Shown: piece by piece, positions 49,638 to 57,190 of the stretch | Layout of the letters: each line of letters opens with the position of its first letter | Position numbering within the stretch: the stretch's first letter is position 1 | Source: PALSA-607 sp963737705 | Lineage (GTDB): Bacteria > Actinomycetota > Actinomycetes > Acidothermales > Acidothermaceae | Length of the DNA: 64,000 nt | Assembly (NCBI GenBank): GCA_963737705.1 | Contig: CAVTTP010000003.1 | Span: 1-64,000 of the forward strand | Reading direction: 5' to 3' | The notes under the pieces: generated by a model | What the model was told of the DNA's origin: nothing | What the model saw: only the letters and a program-made list of their open reading frames with translations | Databases searched by the model: none | Made by a program: the position numbers and the translations under genes

Positions 49638-50934
49638 GGCCGGCGCTGGTACCGGACAGGTTGGCGCCCTGGATGGCGTGCACGGGGGTGCCGTTGCGCT
49701 GACCGCCGCCGGTGCCTGGGCCCGTGCCGACCTGACCGTTACCGCCCGACCCTGGGTCCTTGCCGAATCCCCAGCCGCCGCCCCACCAGTTGCCTGGGAG
49801 GGGTGACTTCGTCGGGGTTGGCTTGACCGTCGGGGTTGGCTTCGCGGAGTGGCTGGCATTCGGGTCGCGATCGCCGCACCAGAACCAGGGGAACGGGAAG
49901 CGGTGAAGCGAACTCACGCCAGGGGATGCCGTCGCCGTTGCAGAGGCGGTCGCCGTTGGAGAAGGGGTCGCCTTCGGGCAGATGCCGCACCAGCGCCACC
50001 ACCCGTCGTCCCGCAACTTCTTGTCGTCCTTGGTGTTAGGCGTTGCGCTTGGCGTTGCACTCGCCGTCGGGACTGGCTGCGCCAGGCACGGGTTCGGCGG
50101 CACCGGAAGTGCGGCGCAATACGCGGCGATCGTCGCCGGCGTCGAGCTACCGGCGGCCTTCACCAAGAGGGCCAAAGCCTTTGGATCGAGCGTCTTGCCG
50201 ATCTTTGTGAGCGCCGTGTAGCTCTGGCAGAGGTGGTAATCGACCAACGCCTCAACGGCCGCGAGTTGCGTCGGGTCTGGGGCGGGCTTCTTGGTGATCG
50301 TCGGCGCCGGTGACTTCGTTGGGGTCGGCGTGGGAGTTACCGATGCGGTCACGCTTGCCGCCGACACCGAAGCCGACACGGACGGAGTCGCTGTGGGGCT
50401 GACGCTCACGCTCGGCGTCGGGTGGTTCTTCCAGTTCGCGGCGTCGACCGCGGCGACACTCACCTTGGGGTCTGAGGGTCTGGGGGCGCCGATGGTGGTG
50501 TGGGCGAACGACTGGATCGGGTTAGGCAGGACGCACGCGTACGCGGCCGTCGCTGCGCCGGTGAGCATGACCACTCCGCCGGCTAGGCCGACGGCGATCC
50601 GTCCCGGGAGCAGGGTCGAGAACCGGTTTGCAATCACTGTCTTGTACCTCGCGATGGGTTGGGGTCGACGGTGTCGGATACCCACGCGTTCCCGCCGGAA
50701 GGCAGCCCTGAGGACATCTAGGGTGGCCGTCTCGCCGGCAAGTTCCGCGGGCTCTGCTGCTGCGGCCGCGGACCGCAGCACATCCGACACTGACTGCCAT
50801 TCGGGATTGGCGGCCGCGTCAAACTGACCGGCGTCGAGCAGCTGGTCCAGCTGCTCCGCGTCGGTCTGGTCGTTGTGGCGTCGCCAGAAGGGCAGGTTTG
50901 GCATCTCACCTCCCCAAACGTCATCGTCGTGCAT
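49627..50934 (-). CDS. Membrane protein downstream of an ECF sigma gene, possible anti-sigma factor
   Basis: 435 residues: cytosolic N-terminus (about 1-105) with a helical AEQLDQLLDAGQFDAAANPE region, one membrane helix (about 110-132, IAVGLAGGVVMLTGAATAAY), then a long outside part rich in Ser/Thr/Pro/Ala and PTPTPTKS-type repeats and a Trp/Gly-rich C-terminus. Position (4 nt after the ECF sigma gene) and topology fit an anti-sigma factor, but the zinc-binding anti-sigma motif HxxxCxxC is not seen, so this is inference. ATG at 50934; an internal ATG (MPNLPFWRRH) is possible. The stop lies in a tandem repeat. Confidence 0.82.
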   Translation of the reverse strand: MHDDDVWGGEMPNLPFWRRHNDQTDAEQLDQLLDAGQFDAAANPEWQSVSDVLRSAAAAAEPAELAGETATLDVLRAAFRRERVGIRHRRPQPIARYKTVIANRFSTLLPGRIAVGLAGGVVMLTGAATAAYACVLPNPIQSFAHTTIGAPRPSDPKVSVAAVDAANWKNHPTPSVSVSPTATPSVSASVSAASVTASVTPTPTPTKSPAPTITKKPAPDPTQLAAVEALVDYHLCQSYTALTKIGKTLDPKALALLVKAAGSSTPATIAAYCAALPVPPNPCLAQPVPTASATPSATPNTKDDKKLRDDGWWRWCGICPKATPSPTATASATATASPGVSSLHRFPFPWFWCGDRDPNASHSAKPTPTVKPTPTKSPLPGNWWGGGWGFGKDPGSGGNGQVGTGPGTGGGQRNGTPVHAIQGANLSGTSAGQRH

Positions 50935-50938
50935 AGCG

Positions 50939-51520
50939 TTACTGACCCCTTCTCACGGCGTCACCGGCCGGCGTGACCGGCGGTCGGCCGACGAGTTCCT
51001 GGAGGCGCCGCAGCCCGCGGTGGGCCGTGACCCTGACGGCGCCCGGGCTTTTCCCGAGGATGAGGCCCACGGCGGTCGCGTCGAGGCCCGCGACAACGCG
51101 GAGCATGATCACTTCGGCTTGATCGCGCGGCAGCGAGGCGATCAGCGCGAGCGCCGCGTCGGTGCTCAGGTTGTCCATCGCTAGCTGGGCGGTGTCGTCC
51201 TGCGAAGGCATCCGATCCAGCGCTGCGTCGTCGGTTGATGAACGCGGCCGACGGTGCTCGTGGCGAACCGCGTCGAGGCATTTGTTGCGGGCGATGGTGA
51301 AAACCCAGGCCCGAAAAGCTGGCTCACCGCCGCTGAACTTCTGCAGGTTGCGAATGACCTGGACCCAGGTTTCGGATGCCAGATCTGCGGCCGATGCAGG
51401 CGCAAGCGTGCGCAAATATCGGACGACGGGTGGGTTCAGCGCCCGCCACAATTGCGCGAAGGCGTTCTCATCGCCCGCTTGGGCGGCAAGCAGAACGTCC
51501 TCGAACACGTCGTCGCTCAT
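50939..51520 (-). CDS. ECF RNA polymerase sigma factor
   Basis: 193 residues. Region 2 (about 20-90): FAQLWRALNPPVVRYLRTLA, ADLASETWVQVIRNLQKF and FRAWVFTIARNKCLDAVRHE; region 4 (about 125-180): ALALIASLPRDQAEVIMLRV, GLDATAVGLILGKSPGAVRV. Directs RNA polymerase to a stress regulon, with the downstream membrane protein as its probable partner. I chose the ATG at 51520, with GAAGGG about 6 nt upstream, rather than a GTG two codons earlier. No ECF promoter motif is clear in front of it. Confidence 0.93.
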   Translation of the reverse strand: MSDDVFEDVLLAAQAGDENAFAQLWRALNPPVVRYLRTLAPASAADLASETWVQVIRNLQKFSGGEPAFRAWVFTIARNKCLDAVRHEHRRPRSSTDDAALDRMPSQDDTAQLAMDNLSTDAALALIASLPRDQAEVIMLRVVAGLDATAVGLILGKSPGAVRVTAHRGLRRLQELVGRPPVTPAGDAVRRGQ

Positions 51521-51677
51521 CGCCACCCTTCACTGGGATTCCGTCCCAAATTCATCGGCATCGGCACTAGCGACCCTAATCCCGGCGCTCGCGCGAGCTC
51601 AAAGGTTCGCTCAGATCGGTCGATGCACCCGCGCGAGGCATACCCTCGATCCAGGTTCTCGCAGGAGGTGGGAGATC

Positions 51678-52199
51678 ATGCCGGACGCCGGGCGGGTGCG
51701 CGTCGTTGTGGCGAAGCCTGGTCTCGACGGGCACGACCGCGGCGCGAAGGTAGTGGCCCGCGCTTTGCGCGACGCCGGCGTCGAGGTGATCTACACCGGG
51801 CTGCATCAGACTCCGGAACAGATCGTGGCGACTGCAGTGCAAGAGGACGCCGACGCGATCGGACTCTCGGTGCTCTCGGGCGCGCACATGACGCTGTTCA
51901 CCCGCGTCCTAGATCTGCTGCGCGAGCGCGGAGCGTCGGACATCGTCGTCTTTGGCGGCGGCATCATTCCGGCTGCCGACATCCCCGAGCTCAAGGCTCT
52001 TGGGGTCGCCGAGGTGTTCACTCCCGGCGCGAGCACGCAGCGCATCGTGGAATGGGTTCGCGCGAATCTCGGGGTCCAGTCGCTCCGTAACCACGGCGCA
52101 CCCCAGCAAGGGAATGCGCGCTCGGCGTGTCGCTTCGACCGGCGACGGCAATTGCGACACGATCGACAAAAGCGTGAGGCCCCTCTATTTACGAGATAG
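51678..52199 (+). CDS. Cobalamin-binding subunit of an acyl-CoA mutase (IcmB/MCM C-terminal type)
   Basis: 173 residues. The B12-binding domain has the base-off/His-on motif DxHxxG as D17-G-H19-D-R-G22 in KPGLDGHDRGAKVVARAL, then GLSVLSGAHMTLF and VFGGGIIPAADIPELKALG. It would bind adenosylcobalamin and pair with a separate large mutase subunit, such as that of isobutyryl-CoA or methylmalonyl-CoA mutase, which is not in the window. Strong ribosome-binding site (GGAGGTGGGAG). After about residue 135 the tail (RSACRFDRRRQLRHDRQKRE) is unusually basic and not part of the family; its codons run into a terminator hairpin, so the end may have been altered. Confidence 0.92.
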   Translation: MPDAGRVRVVVAKPGLDGHDRGAKVVARALRDAGVEVIYTGLHQTPEQIVATAVQEDADAIGLSVLSGAHMTLFTRVLDLLRERGASDIVVFGGGIIPAADIPELKALGVAEVFTPGASTQRIVEWVRANLGVQSLRNHGAPQQGNARSACRFDRRRQLRHDRQKREAPLFTR

Positions 52200-52210
52200 A
52201 GGGGCCTCAC
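52174..52210. terminator. Perfect 15-bp hairpin overlapping the stop of the cobalamin-binding gene
   Basis: GTGAGGCCCCTCTAT (52174-52188), 7-nt loop, ATAGAGGGGCCTCAC (52196-52210). The stop codon TAG (52197-52199) lies in the right arm. The T run is better on the minus strand side (TTTT after the left arm), so it may terminate in either direction. Confidence 0.7.
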
Positions 52211-52775
52211 TTAGATCAGCCTTGCGGCCGACCTGCCGCCAATCTCTAGCGACGCTCGCTGCTCGACCGCCTCCGCCGCGCTGATCTGCAAGTTGCCCTG
52301 CTGACCAACTCGGACCGAGGTTTCTGAACCGCGATCCGGAACTCCTCAGACGCTGCCGAACTCGAGTCGCCCCGCGCTCTGCAAAGCCTTCAGAGACCGA
52401 ACCCAGAAGCTCAACTTCGAGTGGCTCGACTTGGGTTGCCCCGCGTCGTTCCTCTCGATCTGATGCGCCGAGTCGGTCCGCCTAAGTTGCCTACGGTTGC
52501 CCGCGACTTTCCTTCTGCTTCTCGCCCCGGAACCTTCCGGAACCGCCGCCTTGATCGGTGACTGGGAGATTTCTAGCGGTCCTGGGAACGGCCCGCAAGG
52601 CCTTTGACGAAAGAACTTTTCGGATTTTTTGCGGTCCACAGAACTTGGTGAGTTGTCCCCTGATTTCAGGGAGTTCTCCACCGGTTGTGCACCGGTTCAT
52701 CCACAGCCATCGCCAAATCGATGTCGGCAACCAAGCCCGCGCGCACCCCGCTCGTGTGCGGCGCGAACTGCTGGA
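52211..52775 (+). other. Long gene-free region upstream of sucC with phased DnaA-box-like sequences
   Basis: About 565 bp, less GC-rich than its surroundings, with no credible gene. The proximal part (52632-52705) contains five same-strand sequences that resemble the DnaA box TTRTCCACA at one or two mismatches: CGGTCCACA (52632), TTGTCCCCT (52653), TTCTCCACC (52674), TTGTGCACC (52685) and TCATCCACA (52697). Starts are 21, 21, 11 and 12 bp apart, that is, multiples of the helix turn. A T-rich run precedes them. It may be a protein-binding region for sucCD control; nothing else is recognised. Confidence 0.5.
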
Positions 52776-52781
52776 TAACCT
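52776..52781 (+). promoter_or_regulatory. -10-like TAACCT before sucC
   Basis: TAACCT ends 7 nt before the sucC GTG at 52789, with no ribosome-binding site. The same hexamer precedes the TPR gene at 870. Confidence 0.4.
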
Positions 52782-52788
52782 CAACGTC

Positions 52789-53970
52789 GTGGACTTGTTC
52801 GAATACCAAGCGCGTGACCTGTTTGCTGCACACGGCGTCCCCGTGCTTCGCGGCGAAGTGGCGACAACGCCCGCCCGCGCGCGAGAGATCGCCGAAGAGT
52901 TGGGCGGCAAGGTCGTCGTCAAGGCGCAGGTCAAGGTCGGTGGTCGCGGTAAGGCCGGCGGCGTGAAGCTAGCCGATGGCCCAGACGATGCGTATGCGAA
53001 GGCCGAGGCGATTCTCGGCATGGACATCAAGGGCCACGTGGTGCACCGCGTGCTTGTCGCGGAAGCGAGCGACATCGCGGAGGAGTACTACTTCTCGTTC
53101 CTGCTCGATCGTTCCAACCGCACGTTTCTCGCGATGGCATCACGTGAAGGCGGCGTCGAGATCGAGCAGATCGCCGTCGAGACACCCGAGGCGCTCGCGA
53201 AGGTGCCGGTCGATGCCATCGTCGGCGTCACTTACACGAAGGCCCGCGAGATCGCCGTCGCGGCGGGTTACCCAGACGAGATCCTCGACCAGGCTGTCGA
53301 CGTCATCGTCGCTCTGTGGGAAGTCTTCACCAGAGAGGACGCGACGCTGGTCGAGGTGAACCCTCTCGTCAAGACGCCGGACGGCGTGGTGCTGGCGCTC
53401 GACGGAAAGGTCACCCTTGACGAGAACGCAGCTTTCCGGCAGCCGGGTCACGCCGCGCTTGAGGACGTCGAGGCCGCCGACCCGCTCGAGGCGCGCGCCA
53501 AAGAGGCGCATCTGAACTACGTGAAACTCGACGGTGAGGTTGGGATCATCGGCAATGGAGCTGGCCTCGTGATGAGCACCCTCGACGTCGTTTCTTATGC
53601 AGGCGAGGCTTTCGGAGGCGTACGCCCCGCGAATTTCCTCGACATCGGTGGAGGTGCTTCGGCCGACGTCATGGCGGCCAGCTTGACCATCGTGTTGTCT
53701 GACCCGTCGGTGCGCTCGGTCTTCGTCAACGTGTTCGGTGGCATCACCGCATGCGACGCGGTGGCGAACGGGATTGTGGCGGCCTTTGGCAAGTTGGCCG
53801 ACGCAGGTGAGCAGATTACGTCGCCCCTCGTCGTCCGCCTTGATGGAAACCGAGCAGAAGAAGGACGCGCAGTGCTGGCCGCAGCGGCGCTTCCAGGAGT
53901 CGAGCAAAACGACACGATGGACGGCGCGGCCCAGCGTGCCGCCGAACTCGCTTCGATAAGCAGGCGATAG
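52789..53970 (+). CDS. sucC: Succinyl-CoA ligase, beta subunit
   Basis: TCA-cycle enzyme subunit that binds the nucleotide (ADP or GDP) and succinate. 393 residues, near the family's length. ATP-grasp domain with MDLFEYQARDLF-type start (VDLFEYQARDLFAAHGVPVL), KAQVKVGGRGKAGGV, and the C-terminal CoA-ligase domain with GNGAGLVMSTLD and FVNVFGGITACDAVANGI. The GTG at 52789 gives the standard N-terminus; the frame is open for 231 nt upstream. Overlaps sucD by one base (TAGTG), so the subunits are coupled. Confidence 0.97.
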   Translation: MDLFEYQARDLFAAHGVPVLRGEVATTPARAREIAEELGGKVVVKAQVKVGGRGKAGGVKLADGPDDAYAKAEAILGMDIKGHVVHRVLVAEASDIAEEYYFSFLLDRSNRTFLAMASREGGVEIEQIAVETPEALAKVPVDAIVGVTYTKAREIAVAAGYPDEILDQAVDVIVALWEVFTREDATLVEVNPLVKTPDGVVLALDGKVTLDENAAFRQPGHAALEDVEAADPLEARAKEAHLNYVKLDGEVGIIGNGAGLVMSTLDVVSYAGEAFGGVRPANFLDIGGGASADVMAASLTIVLSDPSVRSVFVNVFGGITACDAVANGIVAAFGKLADAGEQITSPLVVRLDGNRAEEGRAVLAAAALPGVEQNDTMDGAAQRAAELASISRR

Positions 53971-54857
53971 TGGCAATCTTTCTCGACCGCAGTAGCCGGG
54001 TCATCGTGCAGGGCATCACCGGGTCAGAGGGCAGTAAGCACACGCGGCGGATGCTCGCTGCCGGCACCACGATCGTGGGCGGCACCAACCCGAAGAAGGC
54101 CGGCACCACACTCGACTTCGACGGCACGTCGCTACCGGTGTTCGCCTCGATCGCCGAAGCGATGGGCGAGACGGGCGCGAACGTTGTCGTGAGCTTTGTC
54201 CCGCCGGCCGGCGCGAAGGTCGGCATGTTCGAGGCGATCGATTCGGGTATCGAACTCGCCGTCGTCATCACTGAGGGCATTCCGGTGCACGACTCGACGG
54301 CCGCATGGGCGTACGCGACGGCGCGTGGCAACGTCACGCGCATCATCGGTCCGAACTGCCCGGGCATCGCGTCGCCAGGCCAATCGAACGCGGGCATCAT
54401 TCCAGCCGACATCACCAAGCCGGGGCGGATCGGCTTGGTCAGCAAGTCGGGCACGCTGACGTACCAGATGATGTTCGAGCTGCGAGACATCGGATTCTCG
54501 ACCTGCGTCGGCATCGGCGGCGACCCGGTCGTCGGAACGACGCACATCGATTGCCTTCGCGCCTTCGAAGCAGATCCGGAGACCGACGCGATCGTGATGA
54601 TCGGTGAAATCGGAGGGGACGCCGAGGAGCGCGCCGCCGCGTTCATCGAAGCCAACGTGACCAAGCCGGTCGTTGGCTACGTCGCAGGCTTCACCGCTCC
54701 CGAAGGCAAGACGATGGGCCACGCGGGCGCGATCGTGTCTGGCTCGTCGGGCACCGCGGCAGCCAAGAAGGAAGCGCTCGAGAAGGTCGGCGTGCAGGTC
54801 GGCAAGACGCCGAGCGAGACCGCGCGGCTCATGCGGGAGATCATGACGTCCCTGTGA
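53970..54857 (+). CDS. sucD: Succinyl-CoA ligase, alpha subunit
   Basis: Partner of sucC, carrying the CoA-binding domain and the phosphorylated histidine. 295 residues. N-terminal CoA fold (VIVQGITGSEGSKHTRRML), the IGPNCPGIASPGQ block and the active-site GHAGAI with His251. GTG start one base into the sucC stop. Complete; no sign of an attached regulator. Downstream, 240 bp without gene follow before the next membrane protein. Confidence 0.98.
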   Translation: MAIFLDRSSRVIVQGITGSEGSKHTRRMLAAGTTIVGGTNPKKAGTTLDFDGTSLPVFASIAEAMGETGANVVVSFVPPAGAKVGMFEAIDSGIELAVVITEGIPVHDSTAAWAYATARGNVTRIIGPNCPGIASPGQSNAGIIPADITKPGRIGLVSKSGTLTYQMMFELRDIGFSTCVGIGGDPVVGTTHIDCLRAFEADPETDAIVMIGEIGGDAEERAAAFIEANVTKPVVGYVAGFTAPEGKTMGHAGAIVSGSSGTAAAKKEALEKVGVQVGKTPSETARLMREIMTSL

Positions 54858-55099
54858 CGGCTGCGTCACGGCTCGTGTTGGGTGGCCCGAAAGTTCATGT
54901 ATCAGGGCGCTTCGAGCCTGCTCTTCTGTGGTGAAAGTGATTTGCGGTGGCTTACGTAAAGTGAGTGTCAAGTCTTGCTTCCGGGCCCCGCATAGATCAC
55001 TGTTGGCTCGTTCTTTGTAGTGGCGGCGTAGCCGTTGATGTAGTGGATGCCTTTTGCACGGCACAAACGTGTCGTGACGTGTCTCGAGGAGGATGGGCA

Positions 55100-55708
55100 A
55101 TGCCCGGCTTCGATGTGAAGCAGATCAAGCGCAACGACCAAGTGATTCTCGGCGCAGGCATTCTCTTTTTGCTGCTGTCGTTCTTCGCCCCGTTCTACGG
55201 CGTCTCCTACCACGGGGCCGGCGGCTTCGGTGGTAGCGCCAGCGTCACCGCGTGGCACAGCTACGGCTTCCTGGCCGTTTTGCTGATCATCATTGCCGTC
55301 GGGATCGTCGCCGCACGCGTGTTCGGAAACGCATCGTTGCCGACACTCCCCATCGGACCAAACTTGTTGGTTGTCGCGGTCTCCGGGCTCGGAACTCTCC
55401 TGCTCCTGCTCCGCGGCTTCACCTATAAGTCGGCGAGTGGCGGTGGCTACTCAGTCGGCCTCAAGTGGGGCGCGTGGGTGCTGTACATCCTCGCGATCGC
55501 AGTCGTCGTTGGTGCGGTCATGAACCTGATGGCTTCCGGCGAGAAGGTTGCCTGGGACCCGACGGCCATGAACAAGGGCGGTGCCGCAACGACTGGCGGC
55601 GTCGTTCCGCCGGCTGCTCCCTACCCGCCGCAGGGTGCGGCACCGAGCTACCCGCCGGCGGCGGACTACCCGCCCGCGGCTGGGTCGACCGACACCCCGA
55701 CCGTCTAG
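55100..55708 (+). CDS. Four-helix membrane protein with Pro-rich tail
   Basis: 202 residues. Four hydrophobic helices (about 15-35, 55-80, 90-112 and 120-142) followed by a cytosolic Pro/Ala/Tyr-rich tail (VPPAAPYPPQGAAPSYPPAA). In Mycobacterium a membrane protein of similar build follows sucCD and precedes the DUF6350 gene, so I take it as the positional equivalent; I am not certain of the domain family. ATG behind a strong GAGGAGG. It is followed by a strong terminator. Confidence 0.85.
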   Translation: MPGFDVKQIKRNDQVILGAGILFLLLSFFAPFYGVSYHGAGGFGGSASVTAWHSYGFLAVLLIIIAVGIVAARVFGNASLPTLPIGPNLLVVAVSGLGTLLLLLRGFTYKSASGGGYSVGLKWGAWVLYILAIAVVVGAVMNLMASGEKVAWDPTAMNKGGAATTGGVVPPAAPYPPQGAAPSYPPAADYPPAAGSTDTPTV

Positions 55709-55733
55709 GAGCACCCAGCGCGGCAATACACGA

Positions 55734-55765
55734 AAAGGCCCGGACGGCGAACCGTCCGGGCCTTT
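55734..55765. terminator. Bidirectional Rho-independent terminator
   Basis: AAAGGCCCGGACGG (55734-55747), loop CGAA, CCGTCCGGGCCTTT (55752-55765): a perfect 14-bp stem with A and T runs on both sides. It separates the convergent membrane protein and RDD genes and should work on both strands. Confidence 0.92.
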
Positions 55766-55804
55766 CCTCGTGCCGCGAAGCCGTTGCGCTGAGGACAGCC
55801 TGGG

Positions 55805-56515
55805 CTACACCTTGATGACGACCGATCCGACGATCTTGTCCGCGAAGGTCTGCCGCTTCGAGTCCCAGATCGGCCACAAGTAACCGAGCAGGCACGGAAG
55901 GCCGTCGAGGATGTGCAAGAAATACCGACCGATCGCGAGTCCGCCGCCGATGGGTTGTCCATCAGTGGAGCGAACGAGCCGGGTGCCCAGCGCCTTCTTG
56001 CCGATCGACTGGCCAGTCTTGCCACCCTGGTAGGCGTTGTAGAGGACCCAGACCAAAGCGATCAGCGCCACGACCACGTACAGCCCCTCAGACACGGCCC
56101 TAAACACGCTGGCGATGATGCCCGGGATGAGCCAGTCGATGACCGCCGAGCCCACCCGCTGACCCCAGTTCGCGTACGCAGCGGCGGGGCCCTGCGGGTA
56201 CCCGTACCCGGGCTGCTGCCCGTATTGCGGCGGAGGCATCTGGCCATAGCCGGGCTGCTGACCGCCATAAGCGGGCTGGCCGTAACCGGGCTGCGGACCG
56301 CCGTAGGGAGGCTGGCCGTATCCGGGAGCCGGCTGACCGTAGCCAGGCTGCTGCCCGTATTCCGGCGCTGGCGGCGCCGACGGGTAGGCCGGCGGTGGCG
56401 CCGGCGGATATGACGGAGGAGGTGGCGGCGGGGGTGCGCCCTGGCCGGACGGGTCAGCAGGCGGTACAGCCCAAGGGTCGGGCTGTCCAGAGCCCGGATC
56501 CGACGGTGTGGACAC
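55805..56515 (-). CDS. RDD-family membrane protein with Pro/Gly/Tyr-rich N-terminus
   Basis: 236 residues. The N-terminal 110 are a low-complexity Pro/Tyr/Gly/Gln tract with PGYGQP repeats; the C-terminal half is an RDD domain starting with WGQRVGSAVIDWLIPGIIAS (the Arg and Asp of the family), with helices and TGQSIGKKALGTRLVRS. The function of RDD proteins is mostly unknown; some act in ion or osmotic homeostasis. GTG start behind AGGAGG. A set of 21-bp repeats covers the space just upstream. Confidence 0.9.
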   Translation of the reverse strand: MSTPSDPGSGQPDPWAVPPADPSGQGAPPPPPPPSYPPAPPPAYPSAPPAPEYGQQPGYGQPAPGYGQPPYGGPQPGYGQPAYGGQQPGYGQMPPPQYGQQPGYGYPQGPAAAYANWGQRVGSAVIDWLIPGIIASVFRAVSEGLYVVVALIALVWVLYNAYQGGKTGQSIGKKALGTRLVRSTDGQPIGGGLAIGRYFLHILDGLPCLLGYLWPIWDSKRQTFADKIVGSVVIKV

Positions 56516-56524
56516 GATTCCTCC

Positions 56525-56586
56525 TAGTGGGGTGAAACCTCTGTGTAGTGGGGTGAAACCTCTATGTAGTGGGTGAAACCTCTGTG
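56525..56586 (-). repeat. Three 21-bp repeats in the leader of the RDD gene
   Basis: TAGTGGGGTGAAACCTCTGTG occurs three times in tandem (56525-56545, 56546-56566 with one change, 56567-56586 one base shorter), about 10-70 bp before the RDD start. The AGGAGG ribosome-binding site abuts the first copy. It could be a repeat operator or an RNA element. Confidence 0.85.
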
Positions 56587-56612
56587 TGGGTGCGACCTGC
56601 GAGTGGTGTGAG

Positions 56613-57017
56613 TCAAAGAATCCCGAACCGGAAAAGTTGCCAGACCTCGGAGAACCCGACGACAAGCGCGATCGCCACCTTGATCGTGGTGGGAGACAGC
56701 GCCGGCCAACGCGCGACGGGCCGAGACGATCGAAACGCAATTACCGCAGGCATCGCAGCCACGACAACAGCGCCGAACACAACGACTGGGTTGGCGCGCA
56801 ATGCGCCGAGCACGTCGAATCGGCCGAGATTGACCGCTGCGGTAGTGCCGCCGCAGAACGGACAGGGGAGTCCGGTCAACGCCCGGAAGGGGCACAGTGT
56901 GGCCGGCCGCCCGGGGACGTGCAGGTTGGCCAGTGCAAGTGCCGCGACCGCGCCGACTGCCACCCGCTGACCACTCGCCCGAAAGCCCGCGCGTGAAGCA
57001 GGCGCGAGGAGCGTCAC
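56613..57017 (-). CDS. DUF2752 family membrane protein
   Basis: 134 residues with three to four hydrophobic segments and the family motif CPFRALTGLPCPFCGGTTAA, whose four Cys may bind metal or form disulfides at the membrane. GTG start at 57017 with GAGGGG upstream. Function unknown; often near other envelope genes in actinobacteria. Upstream of the RDD gene on the same strand, separated by the tandem repeats. Confidence 0.9.
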   Translation of the reverse strand: MTLLAPASRAGFRASGQRVAVGAVAALALANLHVPGRPATLCPFRALTGLPCPFCGGTTAAVNLGRFDVLGALRANPVVVFGAVVVAAMPAVIAFRSSRPVARWPALSPTTIKVAIALVVGFSEVWQLFRFGIL

Positions 57018-57190
57018 GGCGTCCCCTCTGTTCGGTCGAGGTTGAAGCTGGCGTGACGGCGGCTTGCCGACGGCCAGGTCCCGACTTTCGAACAGTCATG
57101 ATCCGGACACCGGTGTTGGCGGTCAAGGTTTTCCCGCCCGACACCCCGACGCGATTGAGGTACCAGGCCAGGCGGGTCGCGGCTGCCAGC

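Noticed and set aside
52632..52705. Chromosomal replication origin
   Set aside because: Only degenerate boxes, and none of dnaA, dnaN, gyrB or rpmH nearby; kept only as a possible DnaA-binding or operator cluster.
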